Assembly (NCBI GenBank): GCA_000310025.1
Contig: FN649755.1
Location: forward strand, 3,255,208 to 3,319,207
From: Ectocarpus siliculosus
Lineage: Eukaryota > Sar > Phaeophyceae > Ectocarpales > Ectocarpaceae
Direction of reading: 5' to 3'
DNA length: 64,000 nucleotides
A program made the translations under genes and the position numbers. Positions 33,251 through 44,956 of this stretch are shown one piece after another. Each line of letters opens with the position of its first letter. Within the stretch, counting starts at the first letter, position 1. Below the pieces are notes generated by a model that was given only the letters and a program-made list of their open reading frames with translations, did no database searches and had not been told where the DNA came from.

Positions 33251-34242
33251 TTTTTTTTTGTTTCGCTTTGATGCATGTGGATTACTTCGGTCGTCGATGG
33301 CGTAGGTAGAGGGAGGTACAATAGTACGCAGAGTTTGGGGGATCCGGGTCATGTGTTTGTTTGCGGGGGGTGGTATGTTGTTTTCGTCGGTCGAGCCTAC
33401 CGTCAGTCCATCACCGGAGATTGTTGAGGATCAGTATGGAATTATAGAACAGGAAAGGTGGCGCGAAACTCCTGATTGAAAGAAATAAAAATGCGGTTAA
33501 ATGTGTTTCTCAGGATGACCGAAGACGGCACGCAGTTTTCTGATTGGTCACAGAAACCTTGCGGCGAATAATTGTTTTCTGCGAACACCGTAGGCTGCAC
33601 GCAGGTTTCTGATGGGAATGGTGCCAAGTCTGCGGGGTTTAGATACTACAAGGGCTCTTGGAGGCATGATCTCTTGGCTCTATATCGGGTTTATTTCGTC
33701 CCTGGCAACTAAGAACTTGATATTTTGGTGGTATGCAAGCCCCATTGTTTCCCCGCCTGGCTTGAATGCATGACGCGTGCAGTACTGCTGTAGTGCGGCA
33801 CCATTGATTATTTTGAAGTGTAACGCACCATTTTGACGCTTGGTTTCCTCCAACTCCATTTCACCCCAGACTGTTGGTCCCCTTTTTCTTGTACTTGTTA
33901 CTTGTTTCCTGCTGCCAACAATTGTCCGACGGGCCTAAGCCTCCCTCGCCGAACATTCAATGAATGGCGGGGGTGCGTAGATGCGCCACACAACGTGTCG
34001 CGTTCCATCTATAGGCAAGTGCGTTTTCGCTCAATATTTTTGGATATGTGTGTGCGAGTAATTTTGTCATGGATGGAAGAGAAAGCACCTCGTGACTGTC
34101 TCCTTTCAACAGTGTTTTTTTGTTTATTGTTTTTTACACAATAATACAAGCCGATGATGTCTGTGGCTCCTCTTGGTCGGAAATCAATTGCGTTGGTCAC
34201 ACGACGAGAGTGTTGGTAGACACGAGCAGACGAGCTTCGAGA

Positions 34243-34700
34243 TTCAAGTCAAAACTGGAGACAGACAAGAGCCACAGGATGTTCAAAAGCGCAAAACGAA
34301 GTTCATCGGGTGCTGATGTGTGTAGTCTATATTGTGTAGCGTTTCTGTCGATATGCCTGGATCACCGCCTGCTGTTGTTCTTTTTCTTGGTCCGATTCGA
34401 TTCCATCCGTGTATTTTTTTTAGTCACTATTGTTTTTTGGGCGTCCCATACAGCTTCCTGCGTGTTCAAAAGCGCAAAACGAAGTTCATCGGGTGCTGAT
34501 GTGTGTAGTCTATATTGTGTAGCGTTTCTGTCGATATGCCTGGATCACCGCCTGCTGTTGTTCTTTTTCTTGGTCCGATTCGATTCCATCCGTGTATTTT
34601 TTTTAGTCACTATTGTTTTTTGGGCGTCCCATACAGCTTCCTGCGTGTACATGTTTGTGGCGCTCCAGCGGTGCTTGTCTGTCTCCAGTTTTGACTTGAA
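34243..34700. repeat. Fold-back with 27 bp perfect inverted arms around an exact 183 bp tandem duplication
   Basis: Bases 34243-34269 are the perfect reverse complement of 34674-34700 (TTCAAGTCAAAACTGGAGAC, then AGACAAG). Between the arms a 183 bp unit starting GTTCAAAAGCGCAAAACG is present twice without a difference seen (34281-34463 and 34464-34646). The unit is 61 codons long, so any frame continues through both copies. The identity means the duplication is recent or is an assembly artefact. No terminal target duplication was recognised. Confidence 0.85.
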
Positions 34701-37417
34701 CTGGGAAAACAAACATTGGAGAAAGCGGAGCTGCACACGGTAGTGAGTGCTGCACATCACGGTCAGCGAGCGAAAAGGACAGCAGAATCTCTCTGGCGGT
34801 CAACGCGCGCAAATACAAGCAAGCACCGCTGAATGAGACAGGAGGGCTAATACACCTCCATGTCCTTCCTCCGGTGTGCCCCCCCGGCTGACGCTTCCAA
34901 AGCATTCCGCAAGGTGGTGGAAGTAATCAGCTGTCTGCTAGTCTCTGTAGACAGCGCCCGCACGTATGCATACGAACTTGGCTGTGAAGAACTAACTCCA
35001 TGCTCAGCATTTATTTTTTCTTCGCGGAGTGTAACAGAGGAACTTGAGCACCGTTTGTGAGCCCGGTCAACCTCTAGATAGACTAAAACCTCAACAGCAG
35101 TAGCGGTCATTGGTAGCCCGCGAGAGGAACAGGACCCCAGTCTGGCTAAATACTATGTAGCGCCCGCGTGAAGACTCTGGGCTGAAGGTGTATTACTTCT
35201 TGACGTGTACATAACAAACGTAAACGCGTTTGGCTCTCTCGAGAGGCACCTTTCTTGGTTGAGGTTGAAACTTGTGCCTATTCGATGAAGGTTACCTATA
35301 ATACCACATGCAGAGTCAACGCTGACTGTACTGTGCAAGTAGTCTTACGGGTACAAGTAGTCTTTCCAGCTGGGTCAGAGGGTGTACGCCCTTCACAGTG
35401 ATCTCCGGGGGACGGAGCCCTCGCCGTCAGGCGCTGCCGGAAAAAGTGCTACGAAAGAAAGTGATCCAGCTGGGAGTTGAACCGGCGTCCGTATCATTTG
35501 TTCGATAACGGTAGACCAGGTAACTGCTGTGCAAGTTGTACAGTAGTCTACAATGGGTAGCCTTTTTATTGACTTGTACCGACCGTGTGGTTGAGGGGGG
35601 ATCTTGGATATATTGGCGAAGCTGTCAATTTTCAGCAGCAGCAGCAATGTGGAGTCTTTTGCATGAACGAGCGCACCATACGGCCCACTGAAGAAGGACT
35701 GGAAATTCCGGAAATTAATAATGAGCGTATTGCCGCATCCCCCCAGGTCTTACATAAGGAAGGAGGCCTCCTTGGTGTGATCTCTGAGGTGCCCTTGGTG
35801 TGTACGTGTACACTACATATGACACCCTCTTTTTCGGCCCCGGGATCCCGGGAGGTTATAGTTCGGCAGATTCTTTGGGTCGAGACAGAGAGCCAGGTGT
35901 CGATTGTTATCAAGTCCATCACACCAAACGCTCTTTGAGCTGGCACCGAGGTACACAAGGAGACAATAATGGCGCGAGAGGTCGATAAATGATTGCCCTC
36001 AAACACCTCGTGTGTCCTACCTGAGGAACCGAGGCACTGATCTGATGAGCCTGACCCAAGGCCAACAAAATAGGGGTGTTTGAATTTTTTAATTAATTGT
36101 TAATGGGTTCGGGGAGTACATAATTAATTGTTTTTGGGTTTGGGGAGTACATATAAGGCCAACTTCGGTCAACCAAGAAATGAGAGAAGGCGTTTCGAAC
36201 ACAACTCTGTTCTGTCGCTCTCCCGCTCACTGCTGTGCCCTCTGAGAGGCGAGAGGGCAACTTGTCAGAGAAGCTCGCCCGGAGACCATAACTACCTCCA
36301 AAGGGAACGTGTGCTCCTACATCTATCTCTTGGTTGGTGTGGCATTCGTAGCTCCACAAGCGCACAAGCAACCGCCACCCTCCCACCAAACACCACGCTT
36401 GGTGGGTAGACTTGTAGATAACAACTGGCATCTCCGGCAGATCGAGGGCGCGCAGTCGGTGTCCTCCCACTAACGCATGTTCGTCTTCCCTCTTCTTGGT
36501 GAGTCGAAGTCCCCCGCAAAACGTCTACATGTGTGTCGGATTGAAGTGCACCACAGTAATCCCTCCTACGGTACTGTATGTAGCTGTATAGTCTATGTGG
36601 CACTCAGTCCAGAAAAAATCGCGTCCGCTCATTGGGAGAGACTGTACCGTCCCGAGCGCCGAAGGCTGAATTGGCGTTCATTCATGGAAAGCGGCCCACC
36701 AAATCCTCTTGGGGCACTTTCTACACTGAAACCAAGTCAGTAAGTTTTCCCAGTTCTAGGCAATGCACAGCAGTTTGAAGGGGACCCGTGGGTTGGGAGA
36801 TTGTGTTTACAGCAAGCCAGGGCCCAGGAGAGGCACACAGGCATCACACAGCTTACCAAACCACCTCACACCTCACACAAGCATGCTACTGTAGACCAAG
36901 GTTTCCCCACGCACGTTTCACCCAGCGGAGCATAGTACATAGTGACGACCGCGGTGCGGCGCGGTGCGGAAAACAGGCAATTTGAGTGCTGTGTCCATTT
37001 GGGCTCCCAGTACTATCGTACGGAGGAAGGAGAGTTAACCCTTATATGTGACTGGGTTTTCCCTGGATCTTCCGAGGTTTTTTTTTTCTCAACTGGGCGA
37101 AGAGACCGCTGACATCATCACGGCTGTGGAACACACATACTTTCAACCACCGTCTCCGTTCTGTACACACCTTCTGGTACCTCCCACATGCACACGAACG
37201 AGTACACATCAGCATGGTCGCATCCACACGCCACCCCCTTGCTCACACAAAACTTTGGCACATAGCAGCAGACAAACACACATCAGGGCTCTCATCGGTG
37301 ACTGCTGTAGGTGCTGGGCGTGAACTGGGGGGCTCGATCGAGAGAAGCAGACACATTTTGTCTCCACCCTGCACTGCTGCTGCTGCGCCAACAACAAAAG
37401 CACAACAAACCGCGCGG

Positions 37418-37730
37418 GTGAATCGAGGCCCAACTCTGTAACCGTTTCTTCTCTCCTCTCGCTTCCTCCACCGCTAGTTACCTGCAGCAAGCAGTAGAGG
37501 CGACACCCTCTCGCACACAAGTGTCGAGAGGTGTATACCAGTAAATGCATCGTCCAGGGTGGTGTCTCGGAACGAGTGTGTTGTTGGTGGTGTGTGTGAC
37601 GCCTCTCGCCAAGGTCGCTGCCGAGCGGGATGATAAAACAACAAGCGGTGAGCCCAGACCCAACCAATAAACGTGTCTCTCCTCGCTTCCCCCGCCGATA
37701 GCTAAGAGCAGTATAGGGCACACACTGCTC
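37418..37730. repeat. Diverged tandem duplication, ~240 bp
   Basis: GGGTGAATCGAGGCCCAACT with TTCTCTCCTCTCGCTTCCTC at 37417-37470 resembles GGTGAGCCCAGACCCAACCA with TCTCTCCTCGCTTCCCCCGC at 37648-37695. Both are followed by CGNTAG, a purine-rich stretch and GGCRACAC or GGCACAC. No protein frame is shared. Confidence 0.55.
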
Positions 37731-38807
37731 CCGTCTCGCTCCCACTGTGGTGTGTGTGTCCCTCGCCCCTTGTCTATGCCCGGCTCTGTGTGATGTCTTG
37801 CGTGGGCCTTTGTCTGGTTCCAACATTAAACATTACGCCTCCTCTATAGTTGCGACGGGTTAGACACTTCCCTACTTCAAGTTCGGCCCAGATGCTGTGG
37901 TATCTCGTGCTATTTCGAGGCACTGGCCAAGGATTGGCAGCAGTTGGGATTGCTCGGGCAAACTGATACTTGTTTGGCTCAATCTTCGGCTTACGATTTG
38001 GTGTCTACACTAGATGGTGAAATATGTCCAGCCTGCTGGGTTTTTATCGACGCCATCACAGGCAGACCGTCAGACGGGCATGCATGGTCCATTTTCTCAC
38101 GCCCCAAACTTTTGTGTGAATTTTCCTTTTTTCTGCGAAACAAAGCACCTCCCTGCAAAAAACGATGAAAAAGTCGGTCCGGTCTCCGCTGAGTACCTTC
38201 AAATATCAGTACGGGTCCAAGTGACGCGGACGCCTTCCGAGGTCACAGACCACTAATACCATTAAAACACGTAAGAGGGTACACACCTTCTTACAATCCA
38301 AAGAAAAAACGCGTGGTTTACTTATTTCGGCGATGCCGGCAAGGAAGAACAGAAAGTCTTTGGCCTGCATATTAGCCGTTGGAATTGCCGATCGGTATAT
38401 CGTGTTACATCCACGTACTTCAGGATGAGTGAAACATTGCTCGTGTTTTGGCATGGAAGCACGCAGGGCCGATTTGGTTTCGGGAAATGGCCAACAGTGG
38501 GTACTCCCACCCCTTCCTCGCGAACAAAAGCGGGTACAACACTCAAAATTAACTTCGCCGAGACCACTCGTGAGAAGGCCGAACCACTCATAATCTCATT
38601 CCGGTACCTGACGACATGGTCGTAGGGAGCTCATCTAGAGCCCCGAGCACTGTTGTGCTGTGATCCCAGCCGTTGGTACATGGTTGTCGTGTGTCCAAGT
38701 GCGCTCCAAGCCACATATTGGCATCTTGACACATAGCCGCATAATTCCTTGTCCAGACCCACAAAGGGTTAGCACATCATCATGATCATCCCGCTACACA
38801 CACACCG

Positions 38808-41800
38808 ATGGACGAAACGCTCGATTTTCTCGCTCGCTTGATGGTCACCCCTCCTGCTAGAAGGTTCGGGGGGGGGGTGTCATTGCTGTTCGTTCGGTCA
38901 GGGGAGGCAGAGGGTGGATTAATAAGCTACCGTCGGCTTGGCAAGAAACTCGTGCAGCAGAACAGTATGCCATTTTCTTACCACACGCACAGCCACGAGC
39001 GGATGGGTTTGCTGTTGTTTTTTCAGCCAGTGTTGAGAAACCCACGAAAGACCAAGACAGTGATGAGGTGTAGCAAGTGGAAAAGCTCCAACGGCCCCGT
39101 TCCAAGCAAGTGCGCAAACGTCGACCGCACCATCATATGCATATTGACAGGCAGCATGTTTGAGTGTTCGAATGGGAATTGCACATGCTTTACTGCAGTT
39201 TTCGGTTAGCTTCGGAGATGGTCTGAGAAGCGAATTGTTGTCCAGTCGTCCGGTTGCTTAGAAAAGGGACAGCCGTATAAAAATATGGCATGAGAAGTAG
39301 TCTACCAGTAAACTTCACCGATTTTTTTTCATCTCTGGAACCGCAGGCGGAATAGTCATCAGCAGCAAAGACAGAAGTCAAAGCAGCGAGACGGCCAAAC
39401 CGGCAGCAGCAGCCTTGGAATCAGACAACAACCCGCCGATCCTGAGGGACAGGTATCCCCATGGCTGACTGGTTTGCGATACTAAACGTTTGGTGTGCTT
39501 GGGCTCTGCTGATACTTTACCCACCTAATGTATCGCGTAGCGCTTTTGTCGTGCAGATCGGTGGAGTGTGTCATGGCGACGGGCAGGATGACGTATCGCA
39601 TACTAGAACGGGGTGGAGTTTATGGTTATTTTTTTTCTTAAAGCTGAAAAATATGTATAGCTGTTGTAAGCTGGTGCGTGACCGCGCGGTTTTTTTCGCC
39701 AAAAAATATACAACATACAAGAGCGCGTGCCAGTGAAGACACAGGTTCACGCATGGTGCACGAGGAGCACGGGGAAGGGACGTGTCGGACGCTGGGGACG
39801 CACTGATTTGCGCAAGTGTGCAGGGGTGTAGAGCTGTACGCACATTGTCACCCCCCCTGGTGGTGGTGTGTAGAGCAGGCTTTGTGCGCTCTCACCTAAA
39901 AATTCAAAAACCTACCTGCTGCTGTTGGTATTGGTTTAATACCCGCTGAAACGGAACGCATTCCATACCAGGACATTCAGTACAACAGCGGCCTTCGACA
40001 AGCGTGTTTATACACCAAATCATGAGCGTCTCTCATCTATCTCCTTGTTCTCAGCGGGTGCAGAGACCAGCCTCCATCTCTATGTGCGTGTCTATCGCAT
40101 GCATGCATGCTCTGTTGATGATCTGTCTCCCTTTGCGTGAAGCTAGAATCCGCCACGAATCAACACACGCAATGTGTACATGTACCCACACCCCCTGCCC
40201 CTGCTCTCCTCGCCTTCACAGTCTGCAAACAGCGGTACAATAGTACAGGACGTACTGTCTCGCCTCTCCCCCCTCCCCCCTCACCCGTCAGCCTCTCTCC
40301 GTCTAACCTAAGTCTACATATAACAGGATATATTTATCACACGCCGAGTCAAATATGCCACCTCTGTCTGTTTCGGGGGGATGTAATCTTCCCTACAACA
40401 AGTTCGGCAGGCAAAACGTGCTACCGTACATCGACGCGCCGACCACGGAGTAAGCATGAAGCCTTCAGCACGGGAAATTACTAGCTGTTGGTCACAAGGA
40501 TTCGCTTGTAATTTGGTGCGTAGTCGGCGAAGCGGGATCCAGTCTACTGGTACTGCTGATCGGCACACGCGCCCCACACCCACAGACAGGCTCCCGCGTG
40601 TTTTACACCCCACAAAACAGATTTTCGATTTTTAGTGCATACGCCTCCGACGGTGTCCAATCAGCAGACGGCTACATAACAAAAAGGCACCTACGGTGTG
40701 TGTTTGTGTGACAGCAGAGTTGCTATTAGCTCAGTCATGTTTGTCCGACAGGATTTCGAAGAATGTTGAGAAGAGCTTGCGACGCCTCCAATGCGCTACA
40801 CTCTGGTTGACCCTTGTGCCACCTAGACGAATGGTTCATGTTGTTGATCACCTCGTTCGGGAGAATGCTAGCTGGCGACAACAGTGGCACAAAGGTTTCA
40901 GGTGATGTAGAGACCGGGCAACAAACGAGAGGGTGGCAAGGACGGCGTTTTGGCCCTTGGAAAAAAGAGCAGCCTGTGCTCTGTGCAGCAGCTGGTTCTG
41001 TCGTGTCACCTACATGACCTCTTTGTGAAACCACCGCTACGTTCAGAACCATGCCGCCTTGTGCTTGTTGCAACCCGTGTCGTGTTGCACACAGGCTCGA
41101 TGTCATCTGCTGGATTGGCAACCGAGATTGGTGAATTTGCTTGGACAGCCAAGGTGAGCCTCGCGTGCAGCTGCAACCCGTGGACTGCCGAGCCCGGTTG
41201 GAGGCAACACCCAGCCGGAGAAGAGGTTATTATTCTTGAGGCGTTTCGAGACTAGATTCGTACCATGAGGTAAAAATTCTCTTTCCACTCACTGCCAGCT
41301 TGTAGTTCATCGGCAACTCGTTGTTTCATATACTTGGTAGCACGTGACCGTGTTGTGTTGGATGACGTTAACAGGCCACTCCTGGGACCGATGGCATCCT
41401 GGTGAAGGAAGAGGAGGAGGAGCAGGCGGAGGAGGAGCAGGCGGAGGAGGAGGAGCAGGAGCAAGAGGAGGGGCAAGAAGAGGGGGTGAGGTAATAGGTT
41501 AACGTCAGAGGCACATTATTTTACTTTGACCCATTTGATTCCCGTCGCATCAAACTGGTGGCGGTGGGGAGAGCGTGAATTTTGCTCAACTATCGACCCT
41601 CGATGAAGGTTGCAGCATCGTCAGGCCTCGAAGGTGGCCACTCCAATTGACACAATCATGGCCGACGTTGGGCACAGGGTGAATCCATCCCGCTCAAGCC
41701 TATTCAAGTCATGGCAAATTATCCCATACTTGAATACGCTGTGTAATAGTCTGTCTGGGTATCACCGCAGCACCGAAACCTATATCTGCTCTGCCGTTTC

Positions 41801-42674
41801 ATCGCCAACAAGCGGTGACAGTAGTTCCGTCTTGTCGTAGTCATAGTCAGACACTGATGATGACTGGATTGTTCTCGGTTTTCATGTAGGGTTACCCTCT
41901 GTGTAGCCCCAGAATTGCCTTTTGGAGATGGTGCTTGCGGCATCAACCCGACCAATTCGTGTGGTTGTCGGATGACTCGACCCAGGCAAGGCCAGGCAAG
42001 CGCAAGCTCGGGAGTATGGCCAAGGTCCTCTGCCGGCACAGCGCCTGGACGGCCAGCAACCGGCAACCCAATCACGCTGAAAGGTGAACGAGAGACAAAG
42101 GTGTTCGAGGGCAGCTACCGCTCGATGTGCGGGAACCAATTGCGTGTAGATGTGTTCCTTGAGGATTTCAGTTTTTCTTTTGGCTTTATTTGGAGACCCA
42201 CAACAATCCGTTTCCCGGGATATTCTACCCAAGTTCTACAGCCCCGCTCGTTGGCAAGGTCTCCGCCTGGAGTTGATTCGAACGGTATGTTTAACAGCAT
42301 ACATTGCCACCTCGCAGATTGCCACCTCGCAGATTGCCACCTCGCAGAATGCAAAGGGACCGTCAAGACTACGGTTCCTACCTTCAGATTTGATTCTGGA
42401 ATCCGCGAATCTCTCTCAGGCGGCCACAAGCTGCCGACATCCCGGGACACGATGCGAGATACGCTCCATGGTATCTAACTCGCATCGATGTACTGGTTTG
42501 TAAATAACGGAACGCGCATGTTCACTCGGGGGCAACGGGAGCCTGCCTCTGCTGTAGAGACCCAATATGCCTCTGTATGGATTGCCCAGTGGTTGGTTTT
42601 GGGGTTGCGTCATGGCGCTTCTAACCCTAAGCAATATTTTTCTATGTCTCACACTCGCCGTCATCATGCTCTGA
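38808..42674 (+). CDS. Unknown acidic protein, eleven-exon model
   Basis: No family recognised. Exons: 38808-38964, 39027-39059, 39347-39452, 40752-40894, 41095-41153, 41375-41485, 41616-41758, 41913-42083, 42242-42284, 42348-42470 and, least certain, 42558-42674. Every junction agrees in phase, which independent noise would rarely do over ten introns; the result is about 401 residues. Visible pieces are an N-terminus MDETLDFLARLMVTPPARR, basic NVEKSLRRLQ, VVDHLVRENASWRQQWHK, an uninterrupted Glu/Gln tract of about 27 residues (exon 6), SLFKSWQIIPYLNTL, and HQPDQFVWLSDDSTQARPGK. The last exon would end in a hydrophobic stretch (CVMALLTLSNIFLCLTL) and TGA. If intron 10 is retained, the frame stops at about 42503 instead. 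There is no signal peptide. Weak points are the 62 nt intron 1, the 33 nt exon 2 and some ordinary-looking donors. The middle exons (4-10) are the most convincing part. Confidence 0.42.
42303..42347 (+). repeat. Three exact 15 bp acceptor repeats before exon 10 of the unknown gene
   Basis: ATTGCCACCTCGCAG occurs three times in a row (42303-42317, 42318-42332, 42333-42347). Each copy ends in CAG and so offers an acceptor. Because the unit is 15 nt, using an upstream one adds IATSQ once or twice in frame to the exon that begins at 42348. Confidence 0.85.
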
Positions 42675-44137
42675 CGCTTGTTTTTCGTTGAGGAGCTGAA
42701 GAGATTTTCGTCCCGCGATACTCCTACTTGTTTTAGTTGATCAGCCGGTACACTGTACACGATGGACACGACTTGTGAGAAACAGGTACACCGGCGCCTC
42801 GAGTATCTTCTTTAGTCTCAAGTATCTTTCTACATTATTACAAGGTCTCCCTTCGGGACGTGGGCGTCAAGCCTCCCGCGGGTGACGCAAGACCACATGC
42901 GCCTTGCGAAGAAGGGTCGTGTGCCTTATTTTTGATGGGCAGCTTCGTACTAAACATCAAAACATTGCGCACGTATGCGTAGTTTTTGCTAAATTTGAGG
43001 CAGTTCGAGTGGACAACAACATGCTAGCGAAAATCAGATTTCTTGTGATGATGAGGCCGCCTTCCAATGAGAAGGTGAATCCAAAACAACGTCACAAACA
43101 AAACATGTTCAATACTGCGGGTGGGTTCATACGCTAGGACTCGTCTACGGCAGCAGCGTTTCACTGTGCCCGCTGCGAAGTGTACCGGGCAAACGTACGT
43201 ACCGTTGGACATGTCGATGATACGAAGAGTCACAACGATGTGGAATCAGCAAGTGAATGAATGAATGCGCAGATGAACTACAACCATGATACACATATTC
43301 AAACTGCCGTTTTGGATGGGTTTCAGAATTGGTTTGCCAGGCTTTGTCTGGGCGGAATGCGCCCCCAGGGTATTGGGTCATTTTCCCCGACTTTGACCGT
43401 CAATCTCACGCGTCAGGGAGGCCTACCGAGCTCTGGGCACGAGCGTTAATGCACTGACATGCCTCCTGGATGCCCCTGAAAACGAATCGCGAGAAAAAAC
43501 TTGTTGTCGCGAGAGAAAGAAATGGCGAGGCATGAAAAGAAAGTAATCGCGACCCAGTCGGGTGCTTCTACTTTCGGCGTGAAATGCAACTAGCCTGTTG
43601 GTCGACGCTTACTCCCCCTCTGCCATGTCACGAGAGCTCGAGGTATGCATCTTGCCCCGGGTGTTTTTGGCTGCAATGGTGCCCTGAGTTTCTCAAGGTT
43701 TCCCTGCCCCGACGAAAAATGACGGTAGATCGACCCTTCCATCTACCATTTTGTCTGCTTTCTGCCCCAACTCAAAGACGCCGTTACACCAATCTTCCAA
43801 CTCCAAACAAAATTGCAACGAAAATCAAGTACGCCCTGGTGTAACGCAGCGTGAATTACACGTGGACTGACACAGATCATGCACACAGCACCCCGGAATA
43901 GTGCTGGGGGAACGTATGGTGGCCGAGAGAAGGAGTGCAGATGCCACATGCCAAATGCATCATCGTACTGGATTTGGGTAAAATCGTACACCACAACATT
44001 TTCACACTCACCCATCCCACGTGATGCATTATGCCATGTCTGACTGTTGTTTCACACGAGCTGCAACAACCTAGAGATCACCATCAACGAGAATTTGGTG
44101 GAATCGCCTGGCTCCATAAGGCGAATGTTCCAGCAGA

Positions 44138-44956
44138 ATGGTCGCTGAAGTGCCAACTGCGAAATTGAAACATTTGACTAATCTTCACTGCCAGGACGTA
44201 GCAGTAAAGGATACGTCTACCCCGGCAGTTTTGGTCATTCATGCGCACCTTGTTTGTATAATGATCTGTTTGCTATATGTGCCTACCCGCCCCCTCTCTC
44301 TCGTGAACCACACATCCACCCACTACCCTTTCTGGAATGCTGTGTGCGTGTTCTGCGCAAGTCGGCGGTTAACCATGTTTGGTGTCATATGGAGTGTGCC
44401 TCCGATTTCGGTTTCCATCATTTGTTTGCAACTGGAATATTTGTGGAGTGAAGTCCTTTGGTGGGAGCAGATGGCAATTTCTGGGGAGAAACTGGAGGGT
44501 GGGGGGTTTCCTGTCGGGGCAACGAATATTTATGGAAATCAAGGTACCATTTCAGGGTATACCACGGACATGGCAGAGGCGAACTGGGCGTCGACCAGTA
44601 TATATATACCGCCTCACTTCAAGCTGAATTCATTCATGTGTCCGGTTGAGTCGCAGTTGACCATGCAGACCCTGCTGTATCTTTTACCTATTGTGCCTCG
44701 TAAGGCAATGTCAACTCTCTCTCTCCTCCTTCAGAAGACAAGGGGTAATGAAGGTAGTCTCAAACGGGGCCGATTCTCAAATGCCGGCTGTTTGCAAAGC
44801 GTTGTGTCCATGTCTGTACCACGCCGGGGAAAATTAGGCATCGATGCTTCAGACCGACCCACGGTCCACCGCTGGGCATCTGCATTCTCAACATCGATAC
44901 ATCACCATCATGTCGATCGCAGCCCCACGTCACCGTACCTCTCTAGGATCGATTGA
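44138..44956 (+). CDS. Uncharacterised 272-codon ORF
   Basis: It starts with ATG and runs 272 codons to TGA, longer than expected by chance in DNA of this base composition. The predicted protein has no signal peptide or motif that I recognise. The middle reads SGEKLEGGGFPVGATNIYGN, then DMAEANWASTSIYIPPHFK. The first part is hydrophobic and Cys-rich, and the end has a His cluster. It sits between the two broken copies of the PFG-type coding sequence, so it may belong to the same decayed mobile element. It could also be one exon of an unmodelled gene or a chance frame. Confidence 0.3.
   Translation: MVAEVPTAKLKHLTNLHCQDVAVKDTSTPAVLVIHAHLVCIMICLLYVPTRPLSLVNHTSTHYPFWNAVCVFCASRRLTMFGVIWSVPPISVSIICLQLEYLWSEVLWWEQMAISGEKLEGGGFPVGATNIYGNQGTISGYTTDMAEANWASTSIYIPPHFKLNSFMCPVESQLTMQTLLYLLPIVPRKAMSTLSLLLQKTRGNEGSLKRGRFSNAGCLQSVVSMSVPRRGKLGIDASDRPTVHRWASAFSTSIHHHHVDRSPTSPYLSRID

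Larger units (their letters stand above)
33251..38807. other. Intergenic, repeats only, no gene supported
   Basis: The first few hundred bases should hold the NusG-SAP 3' UTR; AATAAA is present at about 33485. Further on there are two copies of GCACGCAGKTTTCTGATKGG (33530 and 33600), the fold-back at 34243-34700, a ~31 bp duplication at 36091-36152 and a diverged ~240 bp duplication at about 37418-37730. On the minus strand near 35470 there is a pol III B-box-like GGTTCAACTCC without a foldable tRNA. Open frames at 36477-36743, 37209-37826 and elsewhere have no supporting splice structure or recognisable composition. Confidence 0.55.

Noticed and set aside
35440-35520. tRNA gene on the minus strand (GGTTCAACTCC B-box)
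   Set aside because: The T-stem and acceptor stem do not pair, and no anticodon loop with a U33 fits; at most it is a tRNA-like relic.
37209-37826. 205-codon minus-strand ORF
   Set aside because: It overlaps a duplicated low-complexity region, has no recognisable composition or splice support, and the duplicate does not keep the frame.
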